From the NCBI RefSeq assembly GCF_002251295.1, contig NZ_NPJA01000016.1, forward strand, positions 1 through 64,000: a DNA stretch of 64,000 nucleotides. Direction: 5' to 3'. Shown one piece after another: positions 25,412-34,672 of the stretch. The notes under the pieces were generated by a model that saw nothing but the letters and a program-made list of their open reading frames with translations, made no database searches and was not told the origin of the DNA. The position numbers and the translations under genes are program-made. The first letter of the stretch is position 1, and each line of letters starts with the position of its first letter. The stretch is from Prevotella sp. P5-50 (lineage in GTDB: Bacteria > Bacteroidota > Bacteroidia > Bacteroidales > Bacteroidaceae).

Positions 25412-26617
25412 TTACAGGAATTGATCTAATGAATAGAATTGTTCGGAATTAACACTCAGGGCAGCAAAGCAAGTATGGTTATGCATCTTGATGGTTACAT
25501 TGTATGATGGCTTTAACTCATCTAAGGATGTAAGAACATCAATATCGTATTCTTGTTTAGCTGCTTGTTTATCAACTAATGGGTCGAAACAATTTACCTG
25601 TGAGAACTCTGGTGTGACGAGCTCAATGAATTTTGCAATCTTGGTGTTTCTAATGTCACCAATGTCTTGCTTGTAGGAAAAACCTAAGACAAGAAGGCTT
25701 AGTGATTTTGTATTGCCAAGATTATTGTTGACACGGTGGATAAAACGATATGCCGACTTTATCACAGATTGCTCATTTACCTCTCTGGCTGTTCTTATCA
25801 AGGGTAAATTTAATCCATTTTGCTGTGCTCTATCAATGACGTAGTAGGGATCAACTCCAATACAGTGTCCACCAACTAGTCCAGGCAACGCATTTGAAAA
25901 GTTCCATTTTGTAGCAGCACATGCAGTTACTTCTTTTATGTCAATACCTTCTGAATGACAATAGTTCGAATATTCATTTGCCAATGCAATAAGAACATCG
26001 CGTTGCACATTCTCGTACATCTTTGCTGCTTCTGCTACTTTTATAGATGTAGCCTTGATTATAGGGGCATCAATGATTGCAGAATACAAAATGTACATCA
26101 CATTCAATGCATAATCAGAGGATGCAGATATAATCTTGGATGTATTGGCAGTGTTGTGATGAATATCCCCTACATTAACTCGTTCAGGTGAATATCCTAC
26201 ATGAAAATCAGCATTAATTTTTAATCCTGAGTACTGTTCAAGTAAAGGGATGCAGATTTCATCTGTTGTTCCTGGTGCAACAGTAGATTCAAAAATGATG
26301 ATACAACCGGGCTTCATCGACGTAGCAAGATTAACACATACGTCCTTAAGCATTGTAATATCAGGATTATTAAACCTATCAATAGGAGTTGGAACTGTTA
26401 CTATGTGGATGTTGCAGTTAGCAATATCTACATAGTCTGTAGTATATAGACTATTGCAAAAAGCCCCCTGTTCAGACTCGTTTTCCTGAAACCTTTGAAT
26501 GACTTTGATATTATTGTCTATACCAATACAATCAAATTGCTTTGAAAATAGTTTGAACAGAGGATAGCCAACATAGCCCAATCCAACTATAGATAGTTTT
26601 ACATTATCTAAATCCAT
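25412..26617 (-). CDS. Nucleotide-sugar dehydrogenase (UDP-sugar 6-dehydrogenase family)
   Basis: A 401-residue full-length enzyme. The NAD-binding loop is G12-L-G-Y-V-G17 and the catalytic cysteine is C252 within VGGHCIGVDPYY. Central features (STVAPGTTDE, GYSPERVN, KVAEAAKMYENVQRD) fit the WecC/WbpA/TviB branch, which oxidises UDP-N-acetyl amino sugars to uronic acids with two NAD. It should supply an activated uronic acid to the glycosyltransferases downstream. It overlaps the XRE regulator by 14 bases. Confidence 0.9.
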   Translation of the reverse strand: MDLDNVKLSIVGLGYVGYPLFKLFSKQFDCIGIDNNIKVIQRFQENESEQGAFCNSLYTTDYVDIANCNIHIVTVPTPIDRFNNPDITMLKDVCVNLATSMKPGCIIIFESTVAPGTTDEICIPLLEQYSGLKINADFHVGYSPERVNVGDIHHNTANTSKIISASSDYALNVMYILYSAIIDAPIIKATSIKVAEAAKMYENVQRDVLIALANEYSNYCHSEGIDIKEVTACAATKWNFSNALPGLVGGHCIGVDPYYVIDRAQQNGLNLPLIRTAREVNEQSVIKSAYRFIHRVNNNLGNTKSLSLLVLGFSYKQDIGDIRNTKIAKFIELVTPEFSQVNCFDPLVDKQAAKQEYDIDVLTSLDELKPSYNVTIKMHNHTCFAALSVNSEQFYSLDQFL

Positions 26618-26831
26618 TTGTTCTATTCTTGCTTACTAACAGTTCACGAATATCTACATTTAGCAAATCTGAAATCTTATCAAGCGTCTGTAAATCTGGC
26701 TGAGTTGTGTTTGTACACCACTTGCTAACTGTCACAGGATCTTTACCTAATTGCTCCGCGAGCCATTTGTTTGTTTGTCCTGCATCTGCCAATACAGCCT
26801 TAATTCGATTGAGGTTCTTTGAATTATCCAT
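26604..26831 (-). CDS. XRE-family repressor
   Basis: A 75-residue DNA-binding protein made of a single Cro/CI-type helix-turn-helix (GQTNKWLAEQLGKDPVTVSKW) plus a short tail. It is the first gene of the radical SAM/glycosyl operon. The start codon lies just eight bases from a 28-bp inverted repeat that covers the -7 element, so self-repression is likely. A nearly identical site precedes the GHKL/helicase operon at 32792, which suggests it also controls that operon. Confidence 0.85.
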   Translation of the reverse strand: MDNSKNLNRIKAVLADAGQTNKWLAEQLGKDPVTVSKWCTNTTQPDLQTLDKISDLLNVDIRELLVSKNRTNGFR

Positions 26832-26834
26832 GAT

Positions 26835-26866
26835 TAATTTATTAATGTTTGATGCAAATTTAATAA
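26835..26866 (-). promoter_or_regulatory. Promoter/operator of the XRE-radical SAM operon
   Basis: Half-sites TTATTAA (26839-26845) and TTAATAA (26860-26866) form an inverted repeat with a 14-base spacer. The -7 element TAAATTTG (complement of 26855-26862) overlaps the promoter-proximal half-site. The 32-base block is repeated at 32792-32823 with a single mismatch. Confidence 0.8.
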
Positions 26867-26969
26867 TTTATCAGGAAATAAAAGAATAATTTGCCTAAAT
26901 AATTCACAAATAGTCTTAATTAATACATTTAGATACTAATGTAGCCGTCATTATATGGATATTTTTCAG

Positions 26970-28736
26970 TCATTCCAGAAGAAAAGTTTGTCCAATCCTG
27001 TCTCTTTCATCCTTCTTTGATGAAATGTATATTGACTTTTCCTCTTTCAGCTTCTCCAAATATCTTCGGACTAGTGGCTTGATTGTAGGATATTCATGAA
27101 AGTTCTTATCTGCAATAATGATGGTATGCTCTCTTGCACGACTTGTTGCCACATTAAATAAATGTGGTTCAAGTGTTCTGTTATAAGAAGTATTTGGAAC
27201 AAAGAATATTGTGATGTCTGTTGTCAACCCCTGGATTCTTGCAACAGTATCAACTAATACATTCGAATGGGAACCAACATTTTGAATGATTGATTTCTGA
27301 AGTGCGCGAGTTGTATTTCTCATACATGTGAGTACAGCCAAATCCTTCTTCTTATTGTCATTTAAAATACTACCAACGATATATGCCGCAAGCGTTGTTG
27401 CAAACTGTGGCATGTAATCACCTGAAGGCATATCTGTAAGAATGAGAGTGGGACCACCTTTTTCGCTCAATATATTATTCAAAGACGGCAGATCATTATA
27501 ATTATTCGATTCATTGGCAATAAGAGTACCATTATAGAAATAACCTGTATAGTCAGCGGAACGTTGCCCAAATCGATAGGTTTTTGTGAGCTGGTAAATA
27601 GGTGACGTGCTATTGTCTGCTAAAAGTTGAAGACCATCAATCATATTTTGATACCCACAGAACTTGATCCTATCACCGTTCAATGACACTATTGGTGACA
27701 ACTGGTGAACGTCGCCTACCCATAAATTCTTCTTACCCATTTTCCGACATGCACCAAACATCGCAAGTAAAGCTTGGCTTGCTTCATCCATAATAACATA
27801 ATCAAAAGGTTGTTCTATGGATAAGTCAGCGGCAAATCCGCTTGTAATGTAATATGTCGATAGTACAAGAGCAGAAGGGATAGGAGCAAGATGCTTTATA
27901 GGTTCAAGAAGAGGAACTTCTTTATGCTCATCAGTAGTGATATTAGTTTTTAAAATTCTTCTTTCTTTCAACAGATTTTGTACTGCAGGCTTCTCTGCAA
28001 TCTCCATCAAGGCTCTATTTGTAAGTGCAGTCACAAGTACGGATTTCCCCTCTGCGCAGAGTCTTGCACAGAGTTCTGCTATCATATAGGTTTTACCTGT
28101 TCCAGGAGGTCCTTGAAGTATCATTGTGTCAGTCAGATTCAACTGAGTATATACAAAATTTGACACATTATCTTGTTTTATCAGAATAGGTTCCCATTCT
28201 TGATGAGAATAGTTGGCATCAAGCACACTGGAAATCCCCGGGCTAAATTTGTCTTCAACGACCCTTTGAAGATTCATGACGTAGTCAATTGGAGGACGTT
28301 GTGGCGCAAAAGTTAAAATAATACCAGGGGTATCTTTTATATATTCTGCAAAATCAAGGCTTACTTTGCTGAACCCAACTAACGAGAAATTCTTGTCTGA
28401 TGTTGGAGAATGCCATATACAGACACATTCAGTTGAATTATACCTTTCTTTGTATAGATCACGATATGTCTTATCTCCCCAATTATGATAGTTTTGTAGA
28501 GTAGGAGGGAGTACCATACTTACAAGAAACTCGCCTTTACGTGGAAGAGATCTTGTATTGGGAAATTTCATGATCATTTCCCCATCCTTGAAAGTTATGA
28601 ACTGCGCCACATACATCTCCTCGCTATTCTGAAGCAAGGAGATAGCTGTGGTCATGAATTTCTTGTTAAATTCCTCGGTTTCTGCTTTAAGCTCATCTTC
28701 GAGGAATTGCCAATGTTTATTTCTATCAATATTCAT
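26970..28736 (-). CDS. UPF1-like superfamily 1 helicase
   Basis: A 588-residue helicase of the AAA_11/AAA_12 (COG1112) type. Walker A is GPPGTGKT (209-216), Walker B is MDEAS (316-320), and late motifs are TKTYRFGQRS, ARIQGLTTDIT and NVATSRAREHT. The N-terminal 150 residues form a beta-rich region, possibly an OB-type nucleic-acid-binding part. It should translocate on single-stranded RNA or DNA. It is coupled to the GHKL ATPase gene (2-base gap), forming a two-gene operon. Mokosh helicases belong to the same family, but no kinase or PLD part is present here. Confidence 0.85.
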   Translation of the reverse strand: MNIDRNKHWQFLEDELKAETEEFNKKFMTTAISLLQNSEEMYVAQFITFKDGEMIMKFPNTRSLPRKGEFLVSMVLPPTLQNYHNWGDKTYRDLYKERYNSTECVCIWHSPTSDKNFSLVGFSKVSLDFAEYIKDTPGIILTFAPQRPPIDYVMNLQRVVEDKFSPGISSVLDANYSHQEWEPILIKQDNVSNFVYTQLNLTDTMILQGPPGTGKTYMIAELCARLCAEGKSVLVTALTNRALMEIAEKPAVQNLLKERRILKTNITTDEHKEVPLLEPIKHLAPIPSALVLSTYYITSGFAADLSIEQPFDYVIMDEASQALLAMFGACRKMGKKNLWVGDVHQLSPIVSLNGDRIKFCGYQNMIDGLQLLADNSTSPIYQLTKTYRFGQRSADYTGYFYNGTLIANESNNYNDLPSLNNILSEKGGPTLILTDMPSGDYMPQFATTLAAYIVGSILNDNKKKDLAVLTCMRNTTRALQKSIIQNVGSHSNVLVDTVARIQGLTTDITIFFVPNTSYNRTLEPHLFNVATSRAREHTIIIADKNFHEYPTIKPLVRRYLEKLKEEKSIYISSKKDERDRIGQTFLLE

Positions 28737-28738
28737 CT

Positions 28739-31700
28739 TTAGAGAATAGATTGCTCGTTAGCACCTACTTGTGGAAGATTTCCTGATTGTGCTGGCAGAT
28801 CATGAAGATCTCTCATCGCCAGTTTCATCTCTTCAGAAGGATTGTTGAATGGCTCAGGTGTCTTATTGTTGCCTATAGCTGTACCAAAGTTGAAGTGTAG
28901 CCCCTTGAAATAACGAAGAGTTTCTGCCAAAGCAATACAGCGATTTTTGTACTGCATATTCTCAGGACTAAATGTGATTGCAATGGTATTTGTGTCACGT
29001 GGCAAAGCATAGAATGGTACACACTGAGGACCATCGTGAGTAACAACCCAAAGCATAGATTTGTCCTTTGCTAATTCTTCCCAATCAGACGTGTTCAATG
29101 AGAAAGCACGTCTTCTTGACTTGTAGCTATGAACTACAATAGGTACCTCATGTCCCTGAGGATCAAAGACTCCATATATGTTACACCATGCATCTTCACA
29201 AATTCCTTTTGTAAAGGTATATCCCTTATCTTTGAGATATAACATCACGTCTGTCTTTGCCTGGATTAAGTACTCGCGCATTTCTTCTGCTGATAGACCT
29301 GCATATTGTGGCTCTGCTACAGTAATTGTATGGTGCTGTCCATCGGAGGTCACAGTGTCCATCTCTACAGGAACGATTATGTCACTAAGATTATCAACGT
29401 TATAATCATCTGCTTCAATATCTTCAACCTTAGGCTCGTTGCAGATACCCATAGCCGCAAGCTGACTGCGAAGAACCTCATTCTCATCTTCGAGTTCTTT
29501 TACTTTTGAAGTGAGTTCGCCAATCTGGGCACTATTCTCAATAACGAGTCTTAGCTGGTCTTCAGTAAGTTTGTTACTTACAGTCATCATAAGTTCTCGC
29601 TTCTCTTTCTTCCAGACAACATTCATCAGAATCTTCTCCTTGTCAGGGAATGTACGAGGGAATTTATCTTCAAATGTTCCCTTATGTTTGTCACCCCAAT
29701 CTTCAATAAGCATCTGCGCAGCTTCAATGAAGTTTTGTTCAACCCACTTGTTCGGATTTTCATAGAGCTCATGCATCTTCTCATCAATCAATGCATAAGC
29801 ACTATCTAGAGTTAGCTCTGATTGAGGTTGAATGGAGCATCGCTTATCCATTAGTAGATGGCGGTAATCCTCGTTTTCTGACACAATACGAGAAATGATG
29901 TTCTTCAAAATATCATCAATAGTACCTTCTTCCTTCTTAAGTTCGCCGATAGTACAGAATATGCCTTCCTGGTTTGGGAATATTTTAGGAGCTGTATAAG
30001 ATATGTTTGCCTGTTTCAAGAAGTCATAGAACGAGTTAAGAAGTTCAAACAGATGGATTTCACCACAGTTATTAAGATTATTAGTAAGAACTTCGATTGT
30101 CTCAGCACTCTTAATCTTGTTGCTTAACAAGCTAACAATTATAAAGTTTATGTCTTGCCAAAGATCCTTAGATTCATAATTGATGTATGAACTTGCAGGA
30201 ATCTCAGTACCGGCCAACAATTCTCTCGAAGTATTCAACAACTTCTCTTGCCACATATACAAGTCTAAATCCTTATTCTGAGGCAAAAGACTCAAGACAT
30301 ACAAAGATACCTTTTCGATGGCATTTTGAGAATATCGGTGGTAAGAACCATTAAAGTAGTTCCCCCAAGAAGAACTTGTTGTTGGTTCAACTTTGTTCTT
30401 TAGGTCACGTGCGAAATCTGATATAGTCTTCTTCTGCGTAACAGAGAAAGCAGCTGCATCTATTTCTGAATGAAGCAAAAGATCTTTATACTTCAAAGAT
30501 ATATCTCCGAAGACATCGTCTTTCAATTCCTCAGGAATGTTAATATCCTCGAAAAGTGTATTCTGTTTGCAGAACTTTCCGTACTGATTAGGAAGAACCT
30601 CATAGATATTAAGTCTATTTACTTCAACTTTCAGTGACTGGAGAGCGTCGTTAAGCCATTTGGCTCCAAGTCCGTTAGGAAGTTCAGATAATGCCCCCTT
30701 GCTCTTAAGGCAATTTAACACATGAGTAACAAACCAGATGTCCAGTTCTTTCCAGGAACCATCCAAGAGACTGTTATCCGTTGTGGAGATTGCATTTGGT
30801 AAGACAAACAAACTCTTAGCAATATCAAAAAATCTCTGGCGTTGCTCTATGAAGTTTGCTCCGTACTTTTCGATGTCAGAAGGAATTACCGATAGGAGCG
30901 GGAGGAGGTGATCCAACTTTGAAACCACAGAACCATTGTCAATTATCGATTTTGCTAACTTATTTAAGTCTGCGCTAAAGCTTTGACTTGTATATTTTGA
31001 CTCCAGGCTTACTGAAGTTATGTCATGATGCAGGAGTATTGGCTTAACGTCTTTGCCCATCTTGTTGAGAAGCTCAATGATAAATGACGTTACATGTTCA
31101 CCCTGCTTGAAGTCTGTGGCATCCTTTTTCAGCAGTTCTCCGTTCATGTTTGGGAGAAGAGCATGCTCTTTCAAATACAACTCGTTGTAAGTGTAAACAT
31201 GACCGAGGAACTTGTTGTACCATTCTGTTAGTGTAGTTTCATTAATTACACTGATATTGTTCCAATTAGATTTGTTAGCAACATCTTTGCACAAATCTTC
31301 TGTATTCCAGGAATTAAGACCTTCTTTCCATACGTACTGAGCCCACTCATGGTTGTTTTTTACCAACTTTGAAGGATAAAGCTGGGAAATCAAAATGAAT
31401 ACTGCATTTTCGTTTTCAACCTTAGCTTCCTTGACAACAATACAGTCTGTAAGCAACATATTGTTGGTGCCAGAATAAGGCTCTACTACTGGATATTTCA
31501 GCAGTATTTCTCTGTACTTCTTTATTACATTGTCAGTGTACCATTTTGCATCAAGCTTATCATGTTCCTTGGCCTTCTTCAAACCATTAGCCAGAAGATA
31601 AAGATGTCCGTACTGGTTTGAGCTAACATATTCGACCAGACTTTCATAGAGAGGGAAGATTTTCTCATATATAAGTTTATTGATACCTGTCTCTGTAATA

Positions 31701-32752
31701 TTGTTGGTTTCATCGTTCCAGTCTTGACCAACTAGAAGGAGGCTTTGACGCTCACTGTCTGGTTCGAAATCTGGGCTGTTAACAATGATAGGTTCGTCCA
31801 ACTGACTTTCTATACCTACCAATGGAAGTACACAATAGTGTGAAGTCTTACCACCATGATCAAGAATGTTATTGTTCTCGTCGATCTCTACAGCAGCATC
31901 TATGCGAATGCTTCTTTCTGCTCTATATCTTACTGAAAGCTGATCGTTGTGCTCAGAAGAAGAGGCAAACAAGAAACGCCTTACATTTGTCGTCTCACCA
32001 TTAATTTCAAATTCGGCGAGTTTTACTCCAGAGCCAAGTTCTACGATAGGTTTTCTTACAATGCTGGTAACCTTACCGTTGTCATTGAGTTCAATAGAGG
32101 CTAATTCCTTACAGAAAAGCATGGTCTGGGCTATGTTGTCATGAAAGTTTTCAATTCCCAATCGTATAGCTCTTCTTCCTGATTCAGTAGATACATGGTA
32201 TGTGAATGTTGTCCAGTCAAAAGTCTCTTGGTAATACTCCTCTGAGGCTTGCATCTTATCAAGACCTTCAAGAAGTTCTTTCTCAATCTGGCCATCACGG
32301 TACATAGTTACGCTAAAACCGCATTGCTTGGTGCGCTCGTCGTTGCTGTACATGTTACTTTCTATCGTAACTACCTTTGACAAACAATGTGTTGTCAAGA
32401 AACCAGTACCAAAGCGTCCTGTACTTTCTTGATTTTCCTTGTCTTCGCTATATTTGTATAGAAGACCAAAGCGTGCGTCGGCTGTAAATGGGTTTCCGTC
32501 ATGACGGAACTTAACTGTATCGCCTTCTATTTCAATACGGACATTGATCTCTTGACGTGTAGGGTCACCAACGATTGTGTCTTTTGCGTTCTGGATAAGC
32601 TCCCATACCCAACGCTTTCTGTCAACGTCACTTGGCGCGTTTAATTCACGCAAACGTTTTGCAACGTTGCTAATATACATCTTTCGAAGTAGCTTCTCTG
32701 TAGCGTCTTTCGTAACGCTTGGCGCAGATATTTTATTCATGATTTCAGCCAT
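28739..32752 (-). CDS. GHKL (sacsin-like) ATPase with C-terminal DUF3883/NOV-like domain
   Basis: A 1337-residue protein. The N-terminal Hsp90-like ATPase is complete: E51-LIQ-N55-AKD58, H84-DGNPF and G112-RFGTGFLTTH. A long helical middle of unknown function follows. Near residue 1120 a short coiled coil occurs (QIGELTSKVKELEDENEVL). The last 200 residues (VPIVVHSYKSRRRAF ... SMLWVV) resemble the DUF3883/NO VEIN-type C-terminal domain related to restriction endonucleases; catalytic residues are not obvious. Proteins of this build with a helicase partner are frequent in defence islands. It shares an operator with the radical SAM operon. Confidence 0.8.
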   Translation of the reverse strand: MAEIMNKISAPSVTKDATEKLLRKMYISNVAKRLRELNAPSDVDRKRWVWELIQNAKDTIVGDPTRQEINVRIEIEGDTVKFRHDGNPFTADARFGLLYKYSEDKENQESTGRFGTGFLTTHCLSKVVTIESNMYSNDERTKQCGFSVTMYRDGQIEKELLEGLDKMQASEEYYQETFDWTTFTYHVSTESGRRAIRLGIENFHDNIAQTMLFCKELASIELNDNGKVTSIVRKPIVELGSGVKLAEFEINGETTNVRRFLFASSSEHNDQLSVRYRAERSIRIDAAVEIDENNNILDHGGKTSHYCVLPLVGIESQLDEPIIVNSPDFEPDSERQSLLLVGQDWNDETNNITETGINKLIYEKIFPLYESLVEYVSSNQYGHLYLLANGLKKAKEHDKLDAKWYTDNVIKKYREILLKYPVVEPYSGTNNMLLTDCIVVKEAKVENENAVFILISQLYPSKLVKNNHEWAQYVWKEGLNSWNTEDLCKDVANKSNWNNISVINETTLTEWYNKFLGHVYTYNELYLKEHALLPNMNGELLKKDATDFKQGEHVTSFIIELLNKMGKDVKPILLHHDITSVSLESKYTSQSFSADLNKLAKSIIDNGSVVSKLDHLLPLLSVIPSDIEKYGANFIEQRQRFFDIAKSLFVLPNAISTTDNSLLDGSWKELDIWFVTHVLNCLKSKGALSELPNGLGAKWLNDALQSLKVEVNRLNIYEVLPNQYGKFCKQNTLFEDINIPEELKDDVFGDISLKYKDLLLHSEIDAAAFSVTQKKTISDFARDLKNKVEPTTSSSWGNYFNGSYHRYSQNAIEKVSLYVLSLLPQNKDLDLYMWQEKLLNTSRELLAGTEIPASSYINYESKDLWQDINFIIVSLLSNKIKSAETIEVLTNNLNNCGEIHLFELLNSFYDFLKQANISYTAPKIFPNQEGIFCTIGELKKEEGTIDDILKNIISRIVSENEDYRHLLMDKRCSIQPQSELTLDSAYALIDEKMHELYENPNKWVEQNFIEAAQMLIEDWGDKHKGTFEDKFPRTFPDKEKILMNVVWKKEKRELMMTVSNKLTEDQLRLVIENSAQIGELTSKVKELEDENEVLRSQLAAMGICNEPKVEDIEADDYNVDNLSDIIVPVEMDTVTSDGQHHTITVAEPQYAGLSAEEMREYLIQAKTDVMLYLKDKGYTFTKGICEDAWCNIYGVFDPQGHEVPIVVHSYKSRRRAFSLNTSDWEELAKDKSMLWVVTHDGPQCVPFYALPRDTNTIAITFSPENMQYKNRCIALAETLRYFKGLHFNFGTAIGNNKTPEPFNNPSEEMKLAMRDLHDLPAQSGNLPQVGANEQSIL

Positions 32753-32791
32753 ATATATTTATTTTAATTTAAGATTTATAATCTCTAAAAG

Positions 32792-32823
32792 TAATTTATT
32801 AATGTTAGATGCAAATTTAATAA
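32792..32823 (-). promoter_or_regulatory. Promoter/operator of the GHKL-helicase operon
   Basis: The same 32-base block as at 26835-26866, with one mismatch: TTATTAA (32796-32802), 14-base spacer, TTAATAA (32817-32823), and a -7 element TAAATTTG on the minus strand. It lies 40 bases upstream of the GHKL start. The likely ligand is the XRE protein at 26604. Confidence 0.8.
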
Positions 32824-32880
32824 AATTCTATGACATGGAAGTGATTTGGATCCAAAATATGTAAGATTTACAATTTTTTA

Positions 32881-33045
32881 TCAGTCAATATTCCAATATG
32901 CATCAGGATCACCATCAAAGACATCGTCAATATCCTGGTCACTCCAACCCTCAACATCTTGTGCGTAACTACCATTGTAATTCTCATAAGTACGCTCTTC
33001 CTCGAAGTAGTCATACTCTTCCTCGTAATCGTCGTAATTTCTCAT
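32881..33045 (-). CDS. Small, very acidic protein (54 residues)
   Basis: The minus strand from the ATG at 33045 encodes MRNYDDYEEEYDYFEEERTY followed by a segment ending DGDPDAYWNID. About twenty of 54 residues are D or E, there is no lysine and only two arginines. I do not know the family, although the ending D-P-D-A-Y-W-N-I-D looks conserved-protein-like. The strong charge suggests a DNA mimic or a protein-binding peptide. It follows the 176-residue gene by 34 bases. Confidence 0.65.
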   Translation of the reverse strand: MRNYDDYEEEYDYFEEERTYENYNGSYAQDVEGWSDQDIDDVFDGDPDAYWNID

Positions 33046-33079
33046 ATACTATTTGTTTTTAGTTGTTGAATAATCTGTT

Positions 33080-33610
33080 TTAGCAAGCAATGTCCAGTCT
33101 GGTACGTTTCATATAGTTTCTCAGACTGTGAATGCAAAACTTCATTTTATCTCTATTCTCAGGACTTGCGTCCTTGTATATTGCCCATGCTGCACTCGAT
33201 GCCTTAATCATGTCTTGCTCATCGATATACATAAACATCTTATATTTCAATTCATTCAAACTAAGACACTCTTGAGCGTCAATACAGATGCGTCCTCTTT
33301 TTGTCATCTTAAATTTTCCGCACTGAATACGAGTTCCTATTTCTTTGTTTGAGCCTTTGTAAGAGTAGTCATACATGAAGAGTTTTTCTCCTTCGTCAGT
33401 TAGAATTACAATGCCACCGTTCTTTTTATAAAGAATCTTGGCGTTGCCTTTCATAGCTGTGTCTAAATCTTCTTTGGACTCTTTGAAAATATTGCATACG
33501 ATGTCATCCAGTTCGTCTTCCACGAGTGCAATAGCTTCATAAGGCTCTTCATTAGCGAAGTAATCTTTTACTTTCTGTCTGAAAGTGTTGATGTTGAAAT
33601 CTTCAATCAT
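33080..33610 (-). CDS. Hypothetical protein, 176 residues
   Basis: No family recognised. The N-terminal 60 residues are helical and acidic (VEDELDDIVCNIFKESKEDLD). The middle is beta-rich (NAKILYKKNGGIVILTDEGEKLFMYDYSY; MTKRGRICIDAQECL), and the C-terminus is helical and basic. A -7 element TAATTTTG (complement of 33635-33642) lies 25 bases upstream. It is likely co-transcribed with the small acidic gene. Its place in the island suggests a defence or mobile-element role, nothing more. Confidence 0.6.
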   Translation of the reverse strand: MIEDFNINTFRQKVKDYFANEEPYEAIALVEDELDDIVCNIFKESKEDLDTAMKGNAKILYKKNGGIVILTDEGEKLFMYDYSYKGSNKEIGTRIQCGKFKMTKRGRICIDAQECLSLNELKYKMFMYIDEQDMIKASSAAWAIYKDASPENRDKMKFCIHSLRNYMKRTRLDIAC

Positions 33611-33712
33611 ATCCTATGTTATTTAATTAATGCACAAAATTAATATGTTATATTCAATTTTCTATTCTTTTAATTAGCCTATTGTATGAACCTGGTCGTT
33701 TACTGTACGAAA

Positions 33713-34471
33713 TTAAGCAGCGGCACAATTTAAGGACAATGTGCCTATCTTGAATCTGGTAAAGATGTAATTTAGAATCTTCTCCATTGTCATGCATATC
33801 TGTCCATCCCACTCACATTGAATTTCTGGATAACAGTACATCATCTGGTATTCATTGCAATGCCATGATAATTGCGTTCCATTAGGCAAGTAAATGTAAA
33901 CAATGTATGAAGCATTCTTCCCTGTATTATAACTAATCCCATGCTTCCACTCTGTTTCATAGAGAAGATCTGAAAGTTGCTCCAGAAGAATGGTCTTGCG
34001 CTCATAGATTACATTCTTGAACTTGTGAAGCTTTTTTGCAGAGAGATTGGCAAACTCTGTTTCGAGCAACATAAGTACGATTCTGGCTTCAATGTCATTT
34101 GTCTTCTTGACGAGAGTTTTCATCAAAGAAATAACCTTGCGTAATCCTATGCCAAGTGCATTTTCCCTGAAGTTCTCCAGTTTTTCTAGACTGATCTTGT
34201 TTTGTGAGTTGCTATTTCTTGACTTTTGTTTGTGTAACTCAATACCTTCCTTCAACTTCGCTCTAAGAATAGGATTGTGTGTCTCTTCCTCCATTCTGAT
34301 GAGGTCAAAGATGGATAGACCGAACATTGAGAACTGAGTAGCCTCCTTCATGTTTTTTCTGTAGCTCTCAATTACCTTCGAAGCCGGTACTTTACCTGTC
34401 AGGAACCCATTGCGTAGTTTTTTTCCTACCCCTGCAAGGATTTCATTTGAAACTGAATCTGCCATACTCAT
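33713..34471 (-). CDS. Hypothetical protein downstream of structured RNA, 252 residues
   Basis: No family recognised. Residues 1-175 are strongly helical (repeats of K/E/L-rich helices such as NFRENALGIGLRKVISLMKTL). Residues 180-250 are beta-rich with aromatic and cysteine residues (YIVYIYLPNGTQLSWHC, YCYPEIQCEWDG). There is no signal peptide. It starts about 20 bases downstream of the T-tract of the RNA at 34490-34672, so that RNA could be its leader or a partner RNA. Nuclease or HEPN motifs were looked for and not found. Confidence 0.6.
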   Translation of the reverse strand: MSMADSVSNEILAGVGKKLRNGFLTGKVPASKVIESYRKNMKEATQFSMFGLSIFDLIRMEEETHNPILRAKLKEGIELHKQKSRNSNSQNKISLEKLENFRENALGIGLRKVISLMKTLVKKTNDIEARIVLMLLETEFANLSAKKLHKFKNVIYERKTILLEQLSDLLYETEWKHGISYNTGKNASYIVYIYLPNGTQLSWHCNEYQMMYCYPEIQCEWDGQICMTMEKILNYIFTRFKIGTLSLNCAAA

Positions 34472-34489
34472 TTATTTCTTTAATTGTTT

Positions 34490-34672
34490 AACAATAGTAG
34501 AAAAAAGAAAGGGCATAGGATCTTTCTCATAACCCGGGCCTCGCAAGCCACCTAGAGATCAATCCTACGCCGAATCTATATAGTTCTGGCATGATGGTCA
34601 TCCTTTATGGCTCTTGGTTTGGGTTGAATTGCGAGTTCGGGTAAGAGCCTTATGACCGCCTGTTCTTTATTT
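34490..34672 (-). ncRNA. Structured RNA with two hairpins joined by complementary loops
   Basis: On the minus strand a -7 element TAACTTTG (complement of 34679-34686) predicts a start near 34672. The first hairpin pairs 34652-34657 with 34596-34601 and 34643-34649 (GGCTCTT in RNA sense) with 34609-34615. The second pairs 34562-34571 with 34512-34521 (ten pairs including one G.U that exists only on this strand). The loop of the first (34629-34642) is complementary to the loop of the second (34532-34546): 7 plus 5 pairs around a small internal loop. After the second hairpin comes CTTTCTTTTTT, so it ends like a terminator. It may be a free small RNA or a leader of the 33713 gene. Confidence 0.7.

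Noticed and set aside
17475..26831. Capsule or lipopolysaccharide locus
   Set aside because: There is no flippase, polymerase, chain-length or export gene, no initiating sugar-phosphate transferase, and four radical SAM genes are out of place there.
26970..32752. Mokosh system
   Set aside because: The helicase is of the same broad family, but there is no kinase and no PLD part; the partner is a GHKL ATPase.
34490..34672. tRNA, tmRNA or CRISPR-related RNA
   Set aside because: No acceptor stem or T-loop, no repeats with spacers, and no Cas gene in the window. The structure is a two-hairpin, loop-loop type.
34490..34672. Retron non-coding RNA
   Set aside because: No reverse transcriptase gene was found in the window, which a retron requires.
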